Notes: generated by a model from the sequence alone, not told the origin. A stretch of 64,000 bases of DNA from Diphasiastrum complanatum (GCA_029204225.1 CM055111.1:23126899-23190898); one strand, 5' to 3'. Positions 1 through 11,664 are shown, counted from the stretch's first letter. Translations and numbers: made by a program.

Positions 1-306
1 TTAGAAGAATAACACTTCATATAGTGTGCTCAAGATGTCCCAGACTTCTTTCGATGTCTGAGCCTCGGATACATGGCCGATCTGGGTATCCGTAATATTG
101 AGGATGATCAGTGCAAAAGCCTTTCCATCCTTCAGCTTCCATATGGCGATTGTAGTGTCGTCTACTTCGGGTTTTCCTTATGCACCTATAACAACATCAT
201 ACAATTGTTTAGCCATTAGTACAGTTTTCATCTTAAATTTCCACAAATGATAATTGGCTCCATCAAGCTTGTCCATGATGGGACTGGCTTTCCCTTGGGA
301 ATCCAT
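1..306 (-). pseudogene. Copia-1 gag, N-terminal part, cut by window edge
   Basis: Start of a Ty1/copia Gag, read from an ATG at 306 down to the window edge. The N-terminal pattern (KLDGANYHLWKFKMKTVL, then KDGKAFALIILNI) is typical of the copia gag family that assembles the virus-like particle. It is closely similar to the second copy at 25927-26193. A TAA at 178-180 replaces the GAA of that copy, so this gag is broken at about codon 43. The Trp codon in SKEVWDIL is intact here, whereas the 25.9-kb copy has TGA. Similarity ends near base 18, which may be a junction. Leader, primer site and LTR follow in the expected order to the right. Confidence 0.85.
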
Positions 307-448
307 GTGGAAGATTAGTCTAAGTGATAGGAAAAACTATCAATGACTTAAGTATGAAAATCTGATATAGAATTATAGAACAAGAATACAATTACTCTAT
401 CGGCTAGTAGATTCTTGTACTGTGGAAGCCTATCAGGCTACGAAAATA

Positions 449-460
449 GCTCTGATACCG
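449..460 (-). promoter_or_regulatory. Primer-binding site, tRNA-Met type
   Basis: On the minus strand this reads CGGTATCAGAGC, one base from the usual plant copia primer site TGGTATCAGAGC that pairs with initiator tRNA-Met. It follows the LTR end (..CTCTAGCA) and lies about 140 bases before the gag ATG at 306. The uninterrupted leader between the two is the control for the insertion at 22647-25799. Confidence 0.85.
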
Positions 461-1260
461 TGCTAGAGAAAGAGAGTGTGTGTCGCGTGTGAGAAACGAG
501 AAATAGCTCGAAAAGAAAACGAACATGCAAAGAAACGAACTTGAAACTCGAACGAGAAACAAACTCGAACAAAAAGTGTTCGTGCGCGGCCGAATGAGTT
601 ATATTACTCTTTCCCTAAGCATGACTACGCCTATCGGAAACGAACAGAACGTTAGTAATGGAAATCACGGTCGTTCGGATTACGTAGCCAAACATTAATA
701 AAACACCAGAAGAATAATTTGTCGTGAACAACTAGACAAATTATTAGTAGCGAATGATTCACGAAAGAGGTAGACTGAGCTCGACTGATAATCAGTTGCG
801 AATGATTCGCAAAAGGCAAGACTAAATATTAGTCGTCAACGGTTAGACTAATAATAACTCGCTTAAAATAGATTACCAGATTGAGCAACAAGCAAGTCAA
901 ACAGAATGAAATTAGGCATAGCATTATCAACACAAATCTGAACGCAGAACAAAGAGCTGTTATCAAATTAAGTATAGCAAAATATACATTTCAATAATGC
1001 GGTAGAGCACAAGACAATAGCGAACGAAGTGCTCTACAAAGCTAATTCAATCTATAAAAGGAATGAACCTATTACTGACAATAAAGAATCAATGCGGAGG
1101 ACATCTACTTTGTCTCTCTCTGATAAGCTTCTGATGCTATATTTTACAGACACTTGTTCTTGATTTCTCTCAATCAATCTGAATACGCAAATGGTATTCA
1201 GTTTATATACACAATGTTACAGGTGTGCATTTCAGTATGATAAACTACATGCACAAACAT
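461..1260 (-). mobile_element. Copia-1 LTR (5' LTR of minus-strand element)
   Basis: The sequence upstream of the primer site aligns, reverse-complemented, with 21500-22619. Shared blocks include the stretch around AGTAGATG..GCATTGATTCTT, the ATTCGCGAATCATT-type repeats and the GTTCGTTTCTCGTTCG-rich U5. The inner end at 461 is exact because the primer site follows. The outer end is approximate: similarity to the other copy fades around 1220-1260 and no clear TG terminus could be fixed. Confidence 0.75.
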
Positions 1261-2118
1261 GAATAGCACAAAAACAAGTATATATAATGTGACAACAAAT
1301 GCATTGTCTTGAGTTTAGAATACATTTTTCTAAATACTTTCTTGCAGTTTCTCATACATTGAGTTTTCTTCAATGTTTTTATTTCAAAACTATACATCTA
1401 AATTATTTCACTACATGTATGCAATTACTCATGTCAATATAATTTTTTCATGTCCTTACCCTACAAAATTCTGGAGGATTTCCAACCCCATTACCGAGGT
1501 TTTTTTGAACATATTTTTTTTTTAAAAAATAAGTTCCGAAACCTCGATATGTACCATGATGTATACCTCAAAAAAAGTTCCTAGATAATTACCTTGGTAA
1601 TCGAGGCTTCTTCATCTCATTTTTGCTTTGTTTATAGCATGTATAAATTGAGGGACCTCGGTATTTTTCTCTCAAAAAGTTATTAGTGGCATGTCTTTTC
1701 TGAAGGATATACCAAGAGATATTCCTTGGTATATCTCGCTTAAAATGGTACTCTATTTTGAGGATTATTCCAAGGGCTAAAAATTTAAAAAAAATCAGGA
1801 CAGAATGGAGCCACTTTATTGGCTCCATTCTGTCTTAAAAATTGACTTCATCCAACTAGGAGTCTTTTGCACCACTTCTTATAAACTTGGTAAGCTAAAT
1901 CATTTGTTCAAAATTGTTAATAAAAAAATTTGCAAAAATTTGAGTTATATTTTATGCACTTAAACATTTACAAATCTGAGTAAAACTCAGCTTGTCTATC
2001 ATAGGCATTCTACTAAGTGCATTTGCTTCTGTATTGAATTTCTCCCATCTATATCTGATAGACATATCAAACTCTTGCATTAACTTAGCTCATTCCAACA
2101 AAAAAGCTCGAATCAGAA
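1261..2118. other. No gene recognised
   Basis: AT-rich sequence with poly-A/T runs. Short frames here show no family motif. The last 100 bases may be the hypervariable linker ahead of the copia RT that follows. Confidence 0.5.
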
Positions 2119-3779
2119 TTGAACTCAAAATCTACAGAATCGAACTCAAAATCACCTGTAAGAAAATCAGACAGACAACGAAAACCACCAAGAAGATATG
2201 GTCAAAATGTTTTTAATACAACCATTGAATTTTGTGGATTCTCTGATGAACTTTTGACATTTGAGGAATGTGTAGATGGACCAGATAAAGATCGATGGAT
2301 TCAGACAATGGAGGACGAAATGTCATCCATGTACAAGAACAATGTATGGACACTCTCACCTATACTTGATGGCAAAAAACCAGTCAAGTGCAAGTGGATC
2401 TACAAGATCAAAACAGTTCCTGATGGAGAAAACATCATATACAAGGCAAGGTTGGTTGCTAAAGGATTTTCACATAAGTATGGGATCGACTACACTGATA
2501 CTATCTCAACAGTAGTCAAACATACATCAATTTGCTTGTTATTCGTGTATGCAGTGGCTCATGATCTGAAAATCCATATTGTGGATGAGAAAACTGCTTT
2601 CCTGCATGCAGAATTGGAAGAAGACTTATTCATGGACCAACCACTTGGTTTTGTAAGCCAAGAATATCTAGAATACGGATGTCACATGAAGAAAAGCATT
2701 TATGGTCTGAAACAAGCAACAAGACAATGGTATAGAAAGAAGGACGAAGCACTACGTTTCATAGGCTTCAAACCTCTATTTGCTAAATCAAATGTCTATA
2801 TCAAACATTTTCAAAATGAAATAATCATTTTAGTTGTTTATGTTGATGACACGCTTATCTTCTCAAGAAAAGATAAGTTAATTTCAGATGTCAAAAGAGA
2901 CATTTCTGAAATATTTGAGATCGATGACCTAGGAGAAGTTAAAATCTATCTAGGCTTGCAGATCGTGAGAGACTTTGAAGGTGGTAAGTTGTATCTTCAC
3001 CAACAAAAGTACACTCAGAAGATCATTGAAGACTTCAACATGCTCGAATGCAAAGGCGTGCATACTCGGATGATACTTGGAACAATACTGAGCAAGGCAA
3101 ATTGTCCGCAGACTCTCAAGGAAGATGAACGAATGGCCAAAACACCTATCATAGACTAATTGGATCATTGTTATATCTAGCAGGCACCACCAGACCTGAT
3201 ATAGTATTTGCAGTATACATACTGAGCCAATATAATCAGAACCCATGATCGTTACATTGGAGGTTGGCAAAGAGAGTACTACAATATCTCCAGAAAACGA
3301 AAGACTATGGACTGTGTTATTCGAAGGAAGCTATATTTCACATCGAATCTTATAGTGATGCAAGCTGGGCATCCATGAAGGATGATAGCAAAAGTATTTT
3401 AGGAGGTTGTACTCTAGCATCTGGTGTAGCCATACTCTGGATTACCAAGAAGCAAACAACAGTAGCTCAATCTTCCTGTGAAGCGGAATATGTAACAGCA
3501 ACCAAGATGGCAAATGAGTTGATCTGGATTAAACAGATATTGGAAGGATTTGATGATTCTAGTTCTGAATCTTATTTCTCGTTAATGGATAACACTTCAG
3601 CAATCTATCTTACGAAAGCTCCAGTATTTCACTCGAAAATGAAGCACATAGCTATCAAGTATCATGTGATTCGAGACTTAGTCGAGAAGAAGATACTGAA
3701 GACAGTCTTCATACCCACAAAGGAAATGACAGCTGATATTTTTACAAAGCCACTAAGTAAAGATTTGTTCGAGAAGTAG
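2119..3779 (+). pseudogene. Ty1/copia reverse transcriptase and RNase H
   Basis: C-terminal half of a copia polyprotein. After a basic linker (RKSDRQRKPPRRYG) comes RT with KCKWIYKIK, KARLVAKGFSHKYGIDY, DEKTAFLHAELEED (first catalytic Asp) and VVYVDDTLIF (the catalytic Asp pair), then KIYLGLQIVRD. The frame shifts near 3145: the conserved LIGSLLYLAGTTRPDI continues in another frame until RNase H resumes about 3264. RNase H keeps YSDASWAS, SSCEAEYV and MDNTSAIYL and ends with ADIFTKPLS. Integrase and gag are missing upstream and the 3' LTR was not found. One frameshift with all active-site residues kept suggests moderate age. Confidence 0.9.
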
Positions 3780-4060
3780 CGAAGAAAATTGGGGTTAATC
3801 CAACTACCACTTTGAGAGAGAGCTGTAGAATAACTGATCAGACAGATCTTGATTCTACCAACAAAGCGCGCAGTTTACTTGACAAAGAATGAGAAAGAAA
3901 TGAACACAAACTTGAAACATTTCTATTCGTGACCAACTCGAAAAGATTCGTGAAGGATTCACGAAACAACTTCTTGTGGAAGCTCATGGCTTTCTTGTTG
4001 AAGCTCAAAAGATTCGTGAATAGAATCTTGTCGCGAAATTTTCTGTTTCTTGTTCAAGCC
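3780..4060. other. Copia 3' tail or junction, unassigned
   Basis: Follows the RNase H stop. Rich in ATTCGTGAA and TTCGCGAA-like words that also occur in copia LTRs of this window at 22.3, 50.6 and 58.0 kb. No polypurine tract or LTR boundary could be fixed before the opposite-strand gag begins. Confidence 0.4.
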
Positions 4061-5083
4061 TCAGATGTCGCAAAATTGTTGTGAACAATTCGCAAAATCT
4101 TTTGGAGTGTTCTTCAAGCTCACTTGTCGCAAAAGTATCTCGAACAGGTCGCAAAATAGATCTTGATCAACATAGTTTGAATCTGAAGGTTTGTTTCGAT
4201 TCTGCTCCTTTTTGTTTCTAGGATTCTGATAACAGTCTATTGCTGCATGATCCCATTTATGACAATGAATGCATTCAATCTTTGGATTTAGCCAACACTT
4301 TTCTTCTGTGTGACCCGATCTTCTGCATCTTTTGCAGATCTTCTTATCACCAAAATTCTTCTGTTGTTTTTCAAATTGTTGTTCATTAGTCTTAGACTCA
4401 TTATTCTTAGACAACTCTCTCTTAAACTTAGACTTCTTAGAAGATTTATGCTTCTGAGTAAATAGAGCATTTTCTGAATCACCATTGTCATCATAGCGTT
4501 CACGAGCTTCTACTTCCTCCTTCACTCCGTCTATTGTCTTTTGAACTGTCATTGTCACATCTTTTGCCAATAAGATTCGAGTTGTGTGGAATGACCTGGG
4601 TAAGGATCGAAGAAAAAAACTAAGCTGTTTTCCCTTAGAAATTGTATTTTCTGCACCAAAATTTTGCAAGGAAATAAACATATTTTTAATCTTTCGCACA
4701 AATGTGTTCAGGTCTTTGTCATCCCACTGTAGATAAGTTAATTGGTCTTCCAAGAACATCATCTGATTACAAGATCGAGTCTCATTCTTGGTTTGCAATT
4801 CTTTCCATAAATGTTTTGCATTTGAAATTGATGTAAGATCTAGCATTACATTGTCATGCACTGCAGATGCAATAATTGCTATAGCTTTGTCATTTTTTAG
4901 ACTCCATTCTCAAAATTCTTTGCCAGGAGTTACTTCTGGTTATTTCTCAATTGGTTCTACCCATTGCCATAGACCTTCGCCCTTCAACAAGAGTGAAGTC
5001 GTTAAGTTTCACATCAAGTAGTTTGAACCTTCTGGGTCCAAGATTGTAGTGATCTTAGCTTGAATGTTGGTGATCGATGACAT
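4061..5083 (-). pseudogene. Ty1/copia gag with two zinc knuckles
   Basis: Gag reading down from an ATG at 5083. The first 75 codons carry at least three stops; from about 4861 the frame is open. The middle holds the UBN2-type gag core (LWKELQTKNETRS, LEDQLTYLQWDD). Two CCHC knuckles follow, CKRCRRSGHTEEKC and CIHCHKWDHAAIDC, which bind the RNA genome in the particle. Two knuckles separated by a WxNP linker also occur in the copia gag at 48498-49814, so both belong to one lineage. The C-terminus runs into low-similarity sequence and protease is absent. Confidence 0.85.
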
Positions 5084-5185
5084 CTTTTAATTTTGAATAG
5101 CCTCCAGATGGCAGCTTACTGATGGATGTATGAAGAATGCTAAGAGAGATATGAAGATACCACTGTATCAACTTTAATTCCGTAT

Positions 5186-5197
5186 GCTCTGATAATA
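5186..5197 (-). promoter_or_regulatory. Degenerate tRNA-Met primer-binding site
   Basis: Minus-strand TATTATCAGAGC, two bases from the usual TGGTATCAGAGC, about 100 bases upstream of the gag ATG at 5083. It implies that LTR sequence begins near 5200 and runs right, but the LTR limits cannot be set because no second copy is present. Confidence 0.6.
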
Positions 5198-5199
5198 GG

Positions 5200-6710
5200 A
5201 TCTGGTGTAGTACGTTTTCCAGATCGTACTTACTGTTTTACATTCATTAATTATAGAATTTAATGATTGCATGATGTTTGAATAGTCAAAAGGTTGATTA
5301 GATAGTGATTTTTAACCAAAAATTGGGGTTTTTGGGCCATAAATGGGCTATGAAAACCATGTTTGACTTGAATCAAAACTTTTAGTGCTTGCATGCAATG
5401 GATTTGGATTTGATTGCACGAATTTGTGAAATTTTCCCACAAATTTTGGTCAAAATTGGTTAAAAAACAAGGTTTTTTTTTATGATTTTTGGACTAATTT
5501 TGGGGTAGATCTCAAAATTCTCAGCCAAGAATTGGTATGAATGTTTTCAGAGATGAATTGAAGCTGTACCTAAGCTGTCATGAAGTTTGGTAGGGACTAG
5601 ACACCATTAGGGGACTTAAAACACTCAAGAATAGTGTATTTTTGATGATTTTTGAGCATGAATACCTCTCAATTGGGGGTCTAAAACTATTGGTTCTTGT
5701 TACAAGCTTGGAGATATGTTGGATTTCCTCTGTTATGAGCCATCATGCATCCAATTTGGATAGATGTGCATTAGACACCAACATATTGAAGTTTTGCTTG
5801 TTGAAGGAGGTCAAAAATGCATTTTTTGCATGATTAGAGCTTATGATTGCTTGTTGGACCTGTAAGAAGCTTCTATGCCTCTCTAATGAACCTTAGTAGA
5901 GTGCTTGTAACCTCTGATCCAAGGCTTATTGGGTTGGGATGTGATTTTTTATGATTCCTCTCTCCAAAAGTGCGCCCTCCTACCTATTCTTTTTGCATTT
6001 ATTGCTCACACGTGTGAAGCCAGGGGTGCAGGGTGATGTGGACACACTCTCCCTCCGTACTGTGCTTTACAACGACCAATTTGGTATCCTGTAGAGAAAG
6101 CTATGGCCGTCTGAAGTTTGGCAATTTTTGAACTAAAATTTGCAAAATTTTGGAATTGTTCTGATGCATGCATGCTTGTAAATCAGTATAGTGCTTTCCT
6201 GATGATGGAAATGTATGGATAGACCTGTATGCATGCTTAAATGCATGTTGCATGCGTAACCAATGATTTTGATCAGTAGATTTTTTGCATGTAACTATTT
6301 TTGGCAATTCTAGATCAAAAAGCAGATTTCCTAGCAAATAGGCCATTTACGGAAAAAAATTTATTCTTTTAAAAAGTCTGTGCATGTCGAGTTTTGCATG
6401 CAGAATCATTCAAAATTATTTCGATTTGTGACAGTGCATGTGTTTTGGTAAATCGATACTTTGATTGATTTTCACAGTTGGTCCATTTTGAACAGATTTC
6501 GAAAATCCCAGTTTTTTTGTAAATTTTAGTGTTGGTCACAAAAGTTGTTGTTTAATTCGATCTGATATTGATTTTGCAAAAGTTGCACAAAATGAGTGAA
6601 AGACCTTGCTGAATAATATCAGCCAACTATGAAGGTTTTGAACGTTTCACTTACTAGTTGATGATTGGATCTCGACTAATTTAAACAAATTTTGCATGTC
6701 AAGGAATCAA
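5200..6710. other. Unassigned; probably LTR and leader sequence
   Basis: About 1.5 kb with no coding similarity. The left end should be LTR of the minus-strand gag element; the right end is probably leader of the chromovirus. It contains many TGCATG words and short TTTTGG/CCAAAA runs. I see no primer site for the chromovirus. Confidence 0.4.
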
Positions 6711-6829
6711 TATGGCAAACGATAGTGCAAATGTAGCTCTCGATGGTCAGTGCCAATGCCTACCTATCTATAGATTTTCCAATCATTAGGGCCAAGCGCT
6801 TAATGAGATAAACAACAGGAACACTTTAC

Positions 6830-7320
6830 GTGCGTGATCAAGTGAGAGTTTTGTTTGTTCCAAATTTGGGCTTTCAGCCTAAACCTTTTTCGGGGGAGAA
6901 GAAAGAGAAGAAATCTGAAATTGTGGATGACTGGTTAACCAAGTGGACCAGTTATTTTAATCTACACGGAATTCCTAAGGAGAAAAAGATAGAGAGTATT
7001 ATTCAGTTCTTCCATGGTAAAGCTAAGTTGTGGTGGCGTGACCTGCAACCTAAACCTACCACATGGGACGAGTTTAAGGAGGTGTTCAGAAAGTCGTTTG
7101 TGGTTGTAGACGACTCGGATTTTTACCAAAGATTTGTGAATTGCAAAATGGATACTCGGAGTTTGGACTCGTACCTACAAGATTTTATGGATTTATGGAA
7201 TAAAATCCCCTCATTCGATGCAAAACTGGCACTGTGGCAGTTTCTCCTAGGTCTGCCCATAGATTATCAGAATGAGTGTAAGCGTAACGTGCTTCAAACC
7301 TTTGATGATGTAGTTCGAGG
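6830..7320 (+). pseudogene. Chromovirus gag core
   Basis: Retrotransposon gag domain: KPFSGEKKEKKSEIVDDWL, WTSYFNLHGIPKEKKI, KAKLWWRDLQPKPTTWDEFK and LDSYLQDFMDLW are the usual helices of the gypsy capsid. An ATG at 6711 is a likely original start, but the frame is interrupted between it and 6830. The open frame runs to 7348, yet its last few residues are RNase H sequence read out of frame; real gag similarity ends near 7315. The nucleocapsid knuckle is deleted. Confidence 0.85.
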
Positions 7321-7530
7321 CATTATCTTTATGGTAGTCAATTTATAGTATACATAGATTACCAACCTCTGAAGTACTTTTGTAATCAGAATGATCTAAG
7401 GGGTCGTAAAGCTCGCTGGGCTGAGCTTATGCAGGAATTTGATCATGAGATTCGATATGTCAAGGCAGCTCTAACCAAGTTGCAGATGTGCTTAGTCGGA
7501 TTGGTGAATTAAATGAGCTCTCATTCACCC
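7321..7530 (+). pseudogene. Chromovirus RNase H C-terminal end
   Basis: In a frame offset from gag: LYGSQFIVYIDYQPLKYF, then LRGRKARWAELMQEFDHEIRYVK. This is the end of gypsy RNase H with the tether toward integrase. The usual TDHxPL is IDYQPL, so the third catalytic acid is retained but its surroundings have drifted. A frameshift after RYVK hides the expected ADALSRI, visible as LSRIGELNEL in another frame. Confidence 0.8.
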
Positions 7531-7684
7531 AGATTTACACTGATCTATATCTTTCACTGAGAGAAAAATGTGAATCAGATTCTCATTTGGTCCCATCTGG
7601 AAGATGGTGGAGACAGGAAAAAATGAGAATGGAATAGAGGTTTACTCATAGGGGTCTCAAGTTCTTAAGAAAGATAAGAAGATA

Positions 7685-7935
7685 GTGGAACAGTTCTCTA
7701 TTCGAGGTGGATTACTATTTCGGACTGAGAAAATTTGTGTACCAGCGGATGATTGGTTAAAGAAGAAAATTCTTTATGAGTGTCATGACGTTCCCTGTGC
7801 AGGTCATCCGGGTATACACAGGACTTTGGACTTGGTCAGAAGAGAGTTCTATTGGCCAAAACTCAAACCATTTGTCGAGTCTTATGTGGTTAGTATAGAC
7901 CTTGCCAGTTAGCCAAAGCTGAACGCATAAAGACT
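7685..7935 (+). pseudogene. Chromovirus integrase zinc-binding domain
   Basis: GGLLFRTEKICVP, ECHDVPCAGHPGIHRTLDLV and REFYWPKLKPFVESYV are the HHCC zinc-finger region of gypsy integrase. Both His are present. The CxxC half is damaged: the first Cys is lost and a frameshift near 7895 moves the PCQLAKAERIKTGG part to another frame, which then joins the core at 7942. Confidence 0.85.
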
Positions 7936-7941
7936 GGAGGG

Positions 7942-8754
7942 TTGTTACATCCCCTAGATATCCCTCAGAAGCGATGGGAAAATATATCTATAGATTTTGT
8001 GGTTGGACTTCCAAAGACCCAATGCCAAAATGATTCTATTTGGGTTGTGGTGGACATGTTGACAAAGTTAGCTACTTTTATACCAGTCAAGTCAACTGCT
8101 AAGGCTTCGGATTTAGCCCAGATCTTTGTGAGAAGATTATTTAGGCTTTATGGACTGCCAAGTGATATAGTTAGTGATAGAGATCCTAAATTTACAGGTC
8201 ACTTTTGGTTAGTTGTATTCCATAAGCTTGAAACCTCGCTTAGTTTTAGTTCTTTTGATCATCCTGAATCAGATGGCCAGACTGAGAGAACTAATCAGAC
8301 TATGGAGGATATGTTGAGAACTTATGTGTCTCACAGACAATCTCAATGGGAAGGTTACATTCCTTTAATTGAGTTTGCTTATAACAATAGAAAACATTTT
8401 GCTACTAGTTATAGTCCGTTTATGCTGATGTACGGTTTTCAATCTAGATCTCCGATTAATGTGGAGACAAAGTCAGTTAAGATCCAGAAAGTTGTAGATT
8501 TCTTGCATGATATGCGTGAAATGTTGCAAGTGGCCCGTGATGCTATCCGGAGTGCTCAGGATAGAGCTAAGCACTATGCCGATCTTAAAAGGTCTCCCGG
8601 AGATTTTAAAGTTGATGACTGGGTATATCTTAGAATACCTAAGGATTCTAAGACTATGAGTACAAGGAAGCATTATAAAGTGTCTACAAGATATTGTGGA
8701 CCGTTTTGGATTATAAAGAAAATTGGTTCTTTAGCTTACGAACTAGATTTTTAG
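7942..8754 (+). pseudogene. Chromovirus integrase catalytic core
   Basis: Open for 270 codons. SIDFVVGLPKT and VVDMLTKLATFIPV carry the first catalytic Asp, SDRDPKFTGHFW the second, and DGQTERTNQTMEDMLR the Glu, so the D,D,E set appears complete. GRPF-like linker features follow (FKVDDWVYLRIPK, CGPFWIIKKIGSLAYEL). A TAG at 8752 stops the frame just before the conserved HPVFHVSHLK, seen as HLVFHVSHLK in the continuation. This is the least decayed part of the element. Confidence 0.9.
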
Positions 8755-8775
8755 AACAAGACTATAGGTCATCTT

Positions 8776-9039
8776 GTGTTTCATGTAAGCCATTTAAAAT
8801 TAAGTTTACATGAAGGTGATGTAGTTGGTTCAAAGGAAGATCTTACACATTTGGAGGACTCATCGCTTAGTGTTCCTTCGGAACCTGAAAATGTACTCAA
8901 AACCAGAGATAAACAATTGAGAAATCGTTCTATCTCTGAATGTTTAATCAGGTGGAAGGGACGGACTGAGGATCATGATTCATGGGAGAGGGTCAAAAGC
9001 ATAAAGAAGAATTTCTCTAGTTTTCATTTCTGGAGATAG
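8776..9039 (+). pseudogene. Chromovirus chromodomain tail
   Basis: In frame with integrase after a single stop. Contains FHVSHLKLSL, then the chromodomain EPENVLKTR..LIRWKGRTEDHDSWER..FSSF. Chromodomains of this type are thought to steer integration toward marked chromatin. The aromatic residues of the fold (Trp in RWKG and SWER) are present. It ends with a stop at 9037. Confidence 0.85.
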
Positions 9040-9149
9040 AACATCATTACCCAAATCCACGAGCTGTTAGACTCAACAATCACTTGTAACCAAACACACT
9101 AACAGACCTAATTTCGATTCTACTCAAGCTCACGCTCCTCCCGTTCCTC

Positions 9150-9490
9150 ACGCTTGAAATCTCAACCGAAGCCCAAGCTTCAAATCTCAACCAACACACA
9201 CTGTCTGATCTCAACCGACGACCATCCGTTACATCTCAATCGATGGTGATCTATTGAAATCTCAACTGACAGTATTGCATCAGCTTTCAACCGAAGCGCT
9301 TTTCTTAAATCTCAACCAAAGCGCTTCTTTGAAATCCCAACCGGAGCTCACGCTCAAATCTCAACCGGAGCTCATGTTCAAATCTCAACTGGAGCTCACG
9401 TTCAAATCTCAACCGGAGTGCTCGATCAGATCTCAATCGACGCACTGCATCAGATCTCCACTGACGGGATCTGCATCAAATTTCAACCGA
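9150..9490 (+). repeat. Degenerate 24-30 bp tandem array (AAATCTCAACCG)
   Basis: About a dozen imperfect units built on AAATCTCAACCGGAGCTC. The same motif in its complement (GGTCGAGATCTG) builds the arrays at 35475-35665 and 57075-57725, and it recurs at 36255-36385. In two of those places the array sits in or beside the leader of an LTR element. Frames across the array change with each unit and are not genes. Confidence 0.8.
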
Positions 9491-10362
9491 TGAGATTCTG
9501 TGGATAGAAGCAGTTCCTTGCCACTGCCACTGACAATATCCCATTGCACCACTCGCATACCATAGCATTCACCTACCATCCTCACCTCCGCACTCCATCG
9601 TCACAAATGCCCTCCCACGGCATATCATCGTAATCGACCGCTAACACCGTCCACAACCGCAACATTCCATCGCAAACACTCGCAAACAGACCACCCATTA
9701 CAGATTGTCATCATTCGCCCTACGACAACCCTCAGCCATATTCATTGCAACGCACTGCATCACACAACATTCCACCGCATTCGCCCTACAATGCATCGCA
9801 TTACCACCGCAACAGCAGCTTTGCACTCGTCCACTGTCGCAACCGCAATACACCGCAACACCTTCCCTCACCCATCGCGACCACACTCCATTGCAATTCA
9901 CCCTTCAACGGTCTCCTCAACCGCAATCCACATTCTGTCGACATCACTTCCGTCATCTGTCAACAATTGGCATGCACTACATGCAATATCCATGCATGCA
10001 GTTACACATGTGGATCCTTGGTAAATGAGTTAACTGAGTTAAGTGGATTTTCCATGCAACTCCACTTGTAGGAACTCGAGCCACTTTGATGTAGGGAAAC
10101 CTTGGCATGTTTTGCCATATTGTGACTATTGAGATTTTGGTGTTTTGGACTCATTCTCTCTCTACTCGAGTTTTCTTGTGTGGATTTTCTCTTTCTACCC
10201 AAGAGCAGCCTATTTTTCTCATACTGGGCACTTAGAATTATTTCTGACATTCATTCCTCATAGTGAGAAGTTAGTTTTTTCAGTCTAATGTATGCCATTG
10301 TGCTCTTGCCTTATATTTTTCAAGTAATTTGTTCTCTAATGAACTTGTGCAATCACAACACC
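9491..10362. other. C/A-rich spacer, then unassigned sequence
   Basis: 9500-9960 is rich in CCAC, CGCA and CATTC words, in the manner of the C-rich leader sequence at 36.0-36.3 kb. 9960-10362 may be LTR-derived. Several overlapping short frames are composition artefacts. Confidence 0.4.
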
Positions 10363-11664
10363 TCAGTAAGATCCTGTAAGGTGTGTGGTAAAGCTCACAC
10401 ATGCTAAAAACTTCACATGATCTACACTTGTAGGTTCATCCAAAGAGGTTAGGAAAGCAACATTATTTTCAAAAACTACTTGCTTACCCATTTGATCATA
10501 TGTGAGCCTTGAAGGTACATGTCTTTCTCTTGATGTTCTCCTTGGCTTTTGACTTGATGAAGGTCCATCATCATCACCATCCAAAGTAGGATCCTTCTCA
10601 TCAACATCAAGAATGTTAGATCCATCCACATTGCCATCAATCATGCTTAAAGATACTTTTGGAATATTCCCCTCATAAAAAATGACATCTCTACCAGCAA
10701 TCACTTTGTTAGTAGAAGGAATGTAAACCTTGTAGGCTTTACTCACCTCACTATATCCAACAAAAATACCTCTTCTTGAAGATGGATCCTCCTTGGTCCT
10801 ATCATCAAGAGTAATGTTGACATAGCATGTGCATCCAAAGGTTCTTAGAAAGTTGACACTCGGCCTCCTTTTGAATAGCATCTCAAAAGGTGTCCTTCCA
10901 TCCAAAATAGCACTCGGCCACCTATCGCACAAGAAATTGGCACACAGCAAAGCTTGATCCCAAAATGGTTTGTCAAGATTAGCACTTAACCTCATAGGTT
11001 TAGCACTTTCACATAGAGTCCTATTCTCCCTTTTAGCCACTCCATTTTGTTGTGGGATCCTTGATGTTGTATACTCACTCTTAATCCTATGCTCATCACA
11101 AAAGGCCTTGAACGTGGTAGATATGTACTCACCACCATTGTCACTCCTCAAGCACTTGATCTTTGTGATAAATTGGTTCTCCTTTGCATTCTTGAACTTG
11201 ATAAAGACATCATACACTTCATCCTTGCTCTTAAGTAGATAAATCCAACAAAATATACTAAAATCATCAATGAATGTTACATACATCTTAGCTCCACTAT
11301 TGCTAATTGTAGTAAATCCATGAATATCCGAATGTACAAGTTGAAAAGGCTTTGTAGATCTAGAAATAGATCTAGTATAAGGTATTCTATGTGACTTAGA
11401 CAAAATACAAGACTCAAAAATATGCTTGATATCACTTAAGGAACTTGGAAGACTAATCACAACCTTCTTCCTTGGCATTGTCTCCAATGAACTGAAGTTG
11501 AGGTGTCCCATCCTTTTGTGGCAAACCTCTTGAATAGGAATTTGCTCCCTTATAACACATCCAACTTGGTTAGCAATAACACAAGCATCTAGTTTGAACA
11601 ACTTCCCTTGACTTTTACCTTTTCCAACCATGACATCCTTCCTTTTGATCATACTCTCCATCAA
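10363..11664 (-). pseudogene. Copia-A pre-integrase and integrase
   Basis: Open for 433 codons. CHKRMGHLNFSSLE is the pre-integrase zinc region, though the CxxC partner reads FESC so one Cys is lost. The core has HSDIHG (first Asp), LRSDNGGEY (second Asp) and NGVAKRENRTL, where the usual ERK is KRE: the catalytic Glu codon is Lys (AAA at 11032-11034). The linker and SRLTYDQMGKQVVF follow. Similarity stops near 10440 at the entry to RT, so RT and RNase H are missing. Same family as 33183-34111. Confidence 0.9.

Larger units (their letters stand above)
6711..9039 (+). mobile_element. Ty3/gypsy chromovirus remnant, internally deleted
   Basis: Fragments in normal gypsy order: gag core, the end of RNase H, integrase zinc finger, integrase core and chromodomain. 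The chromodomain places it with chromoviruses. The gag zinc knuckle, protease, RT and most of RNase H are missing between about 7315 and 7330. LTRs were not found; a possible TGTTAGACTC start at 9063 has no purine tract before it. Confidence 0.85.

Noticed and set aside
2950-3270. 106-codon minus-strand frame
   Set aside because: Antisense shadow of the copia RT coding strand.
9705-10071. Overlapping frames rich in Cys, His and Thr on both strands
   Set aside because: Composition effect of a C/A-rich spacer; no motif and no second copy.
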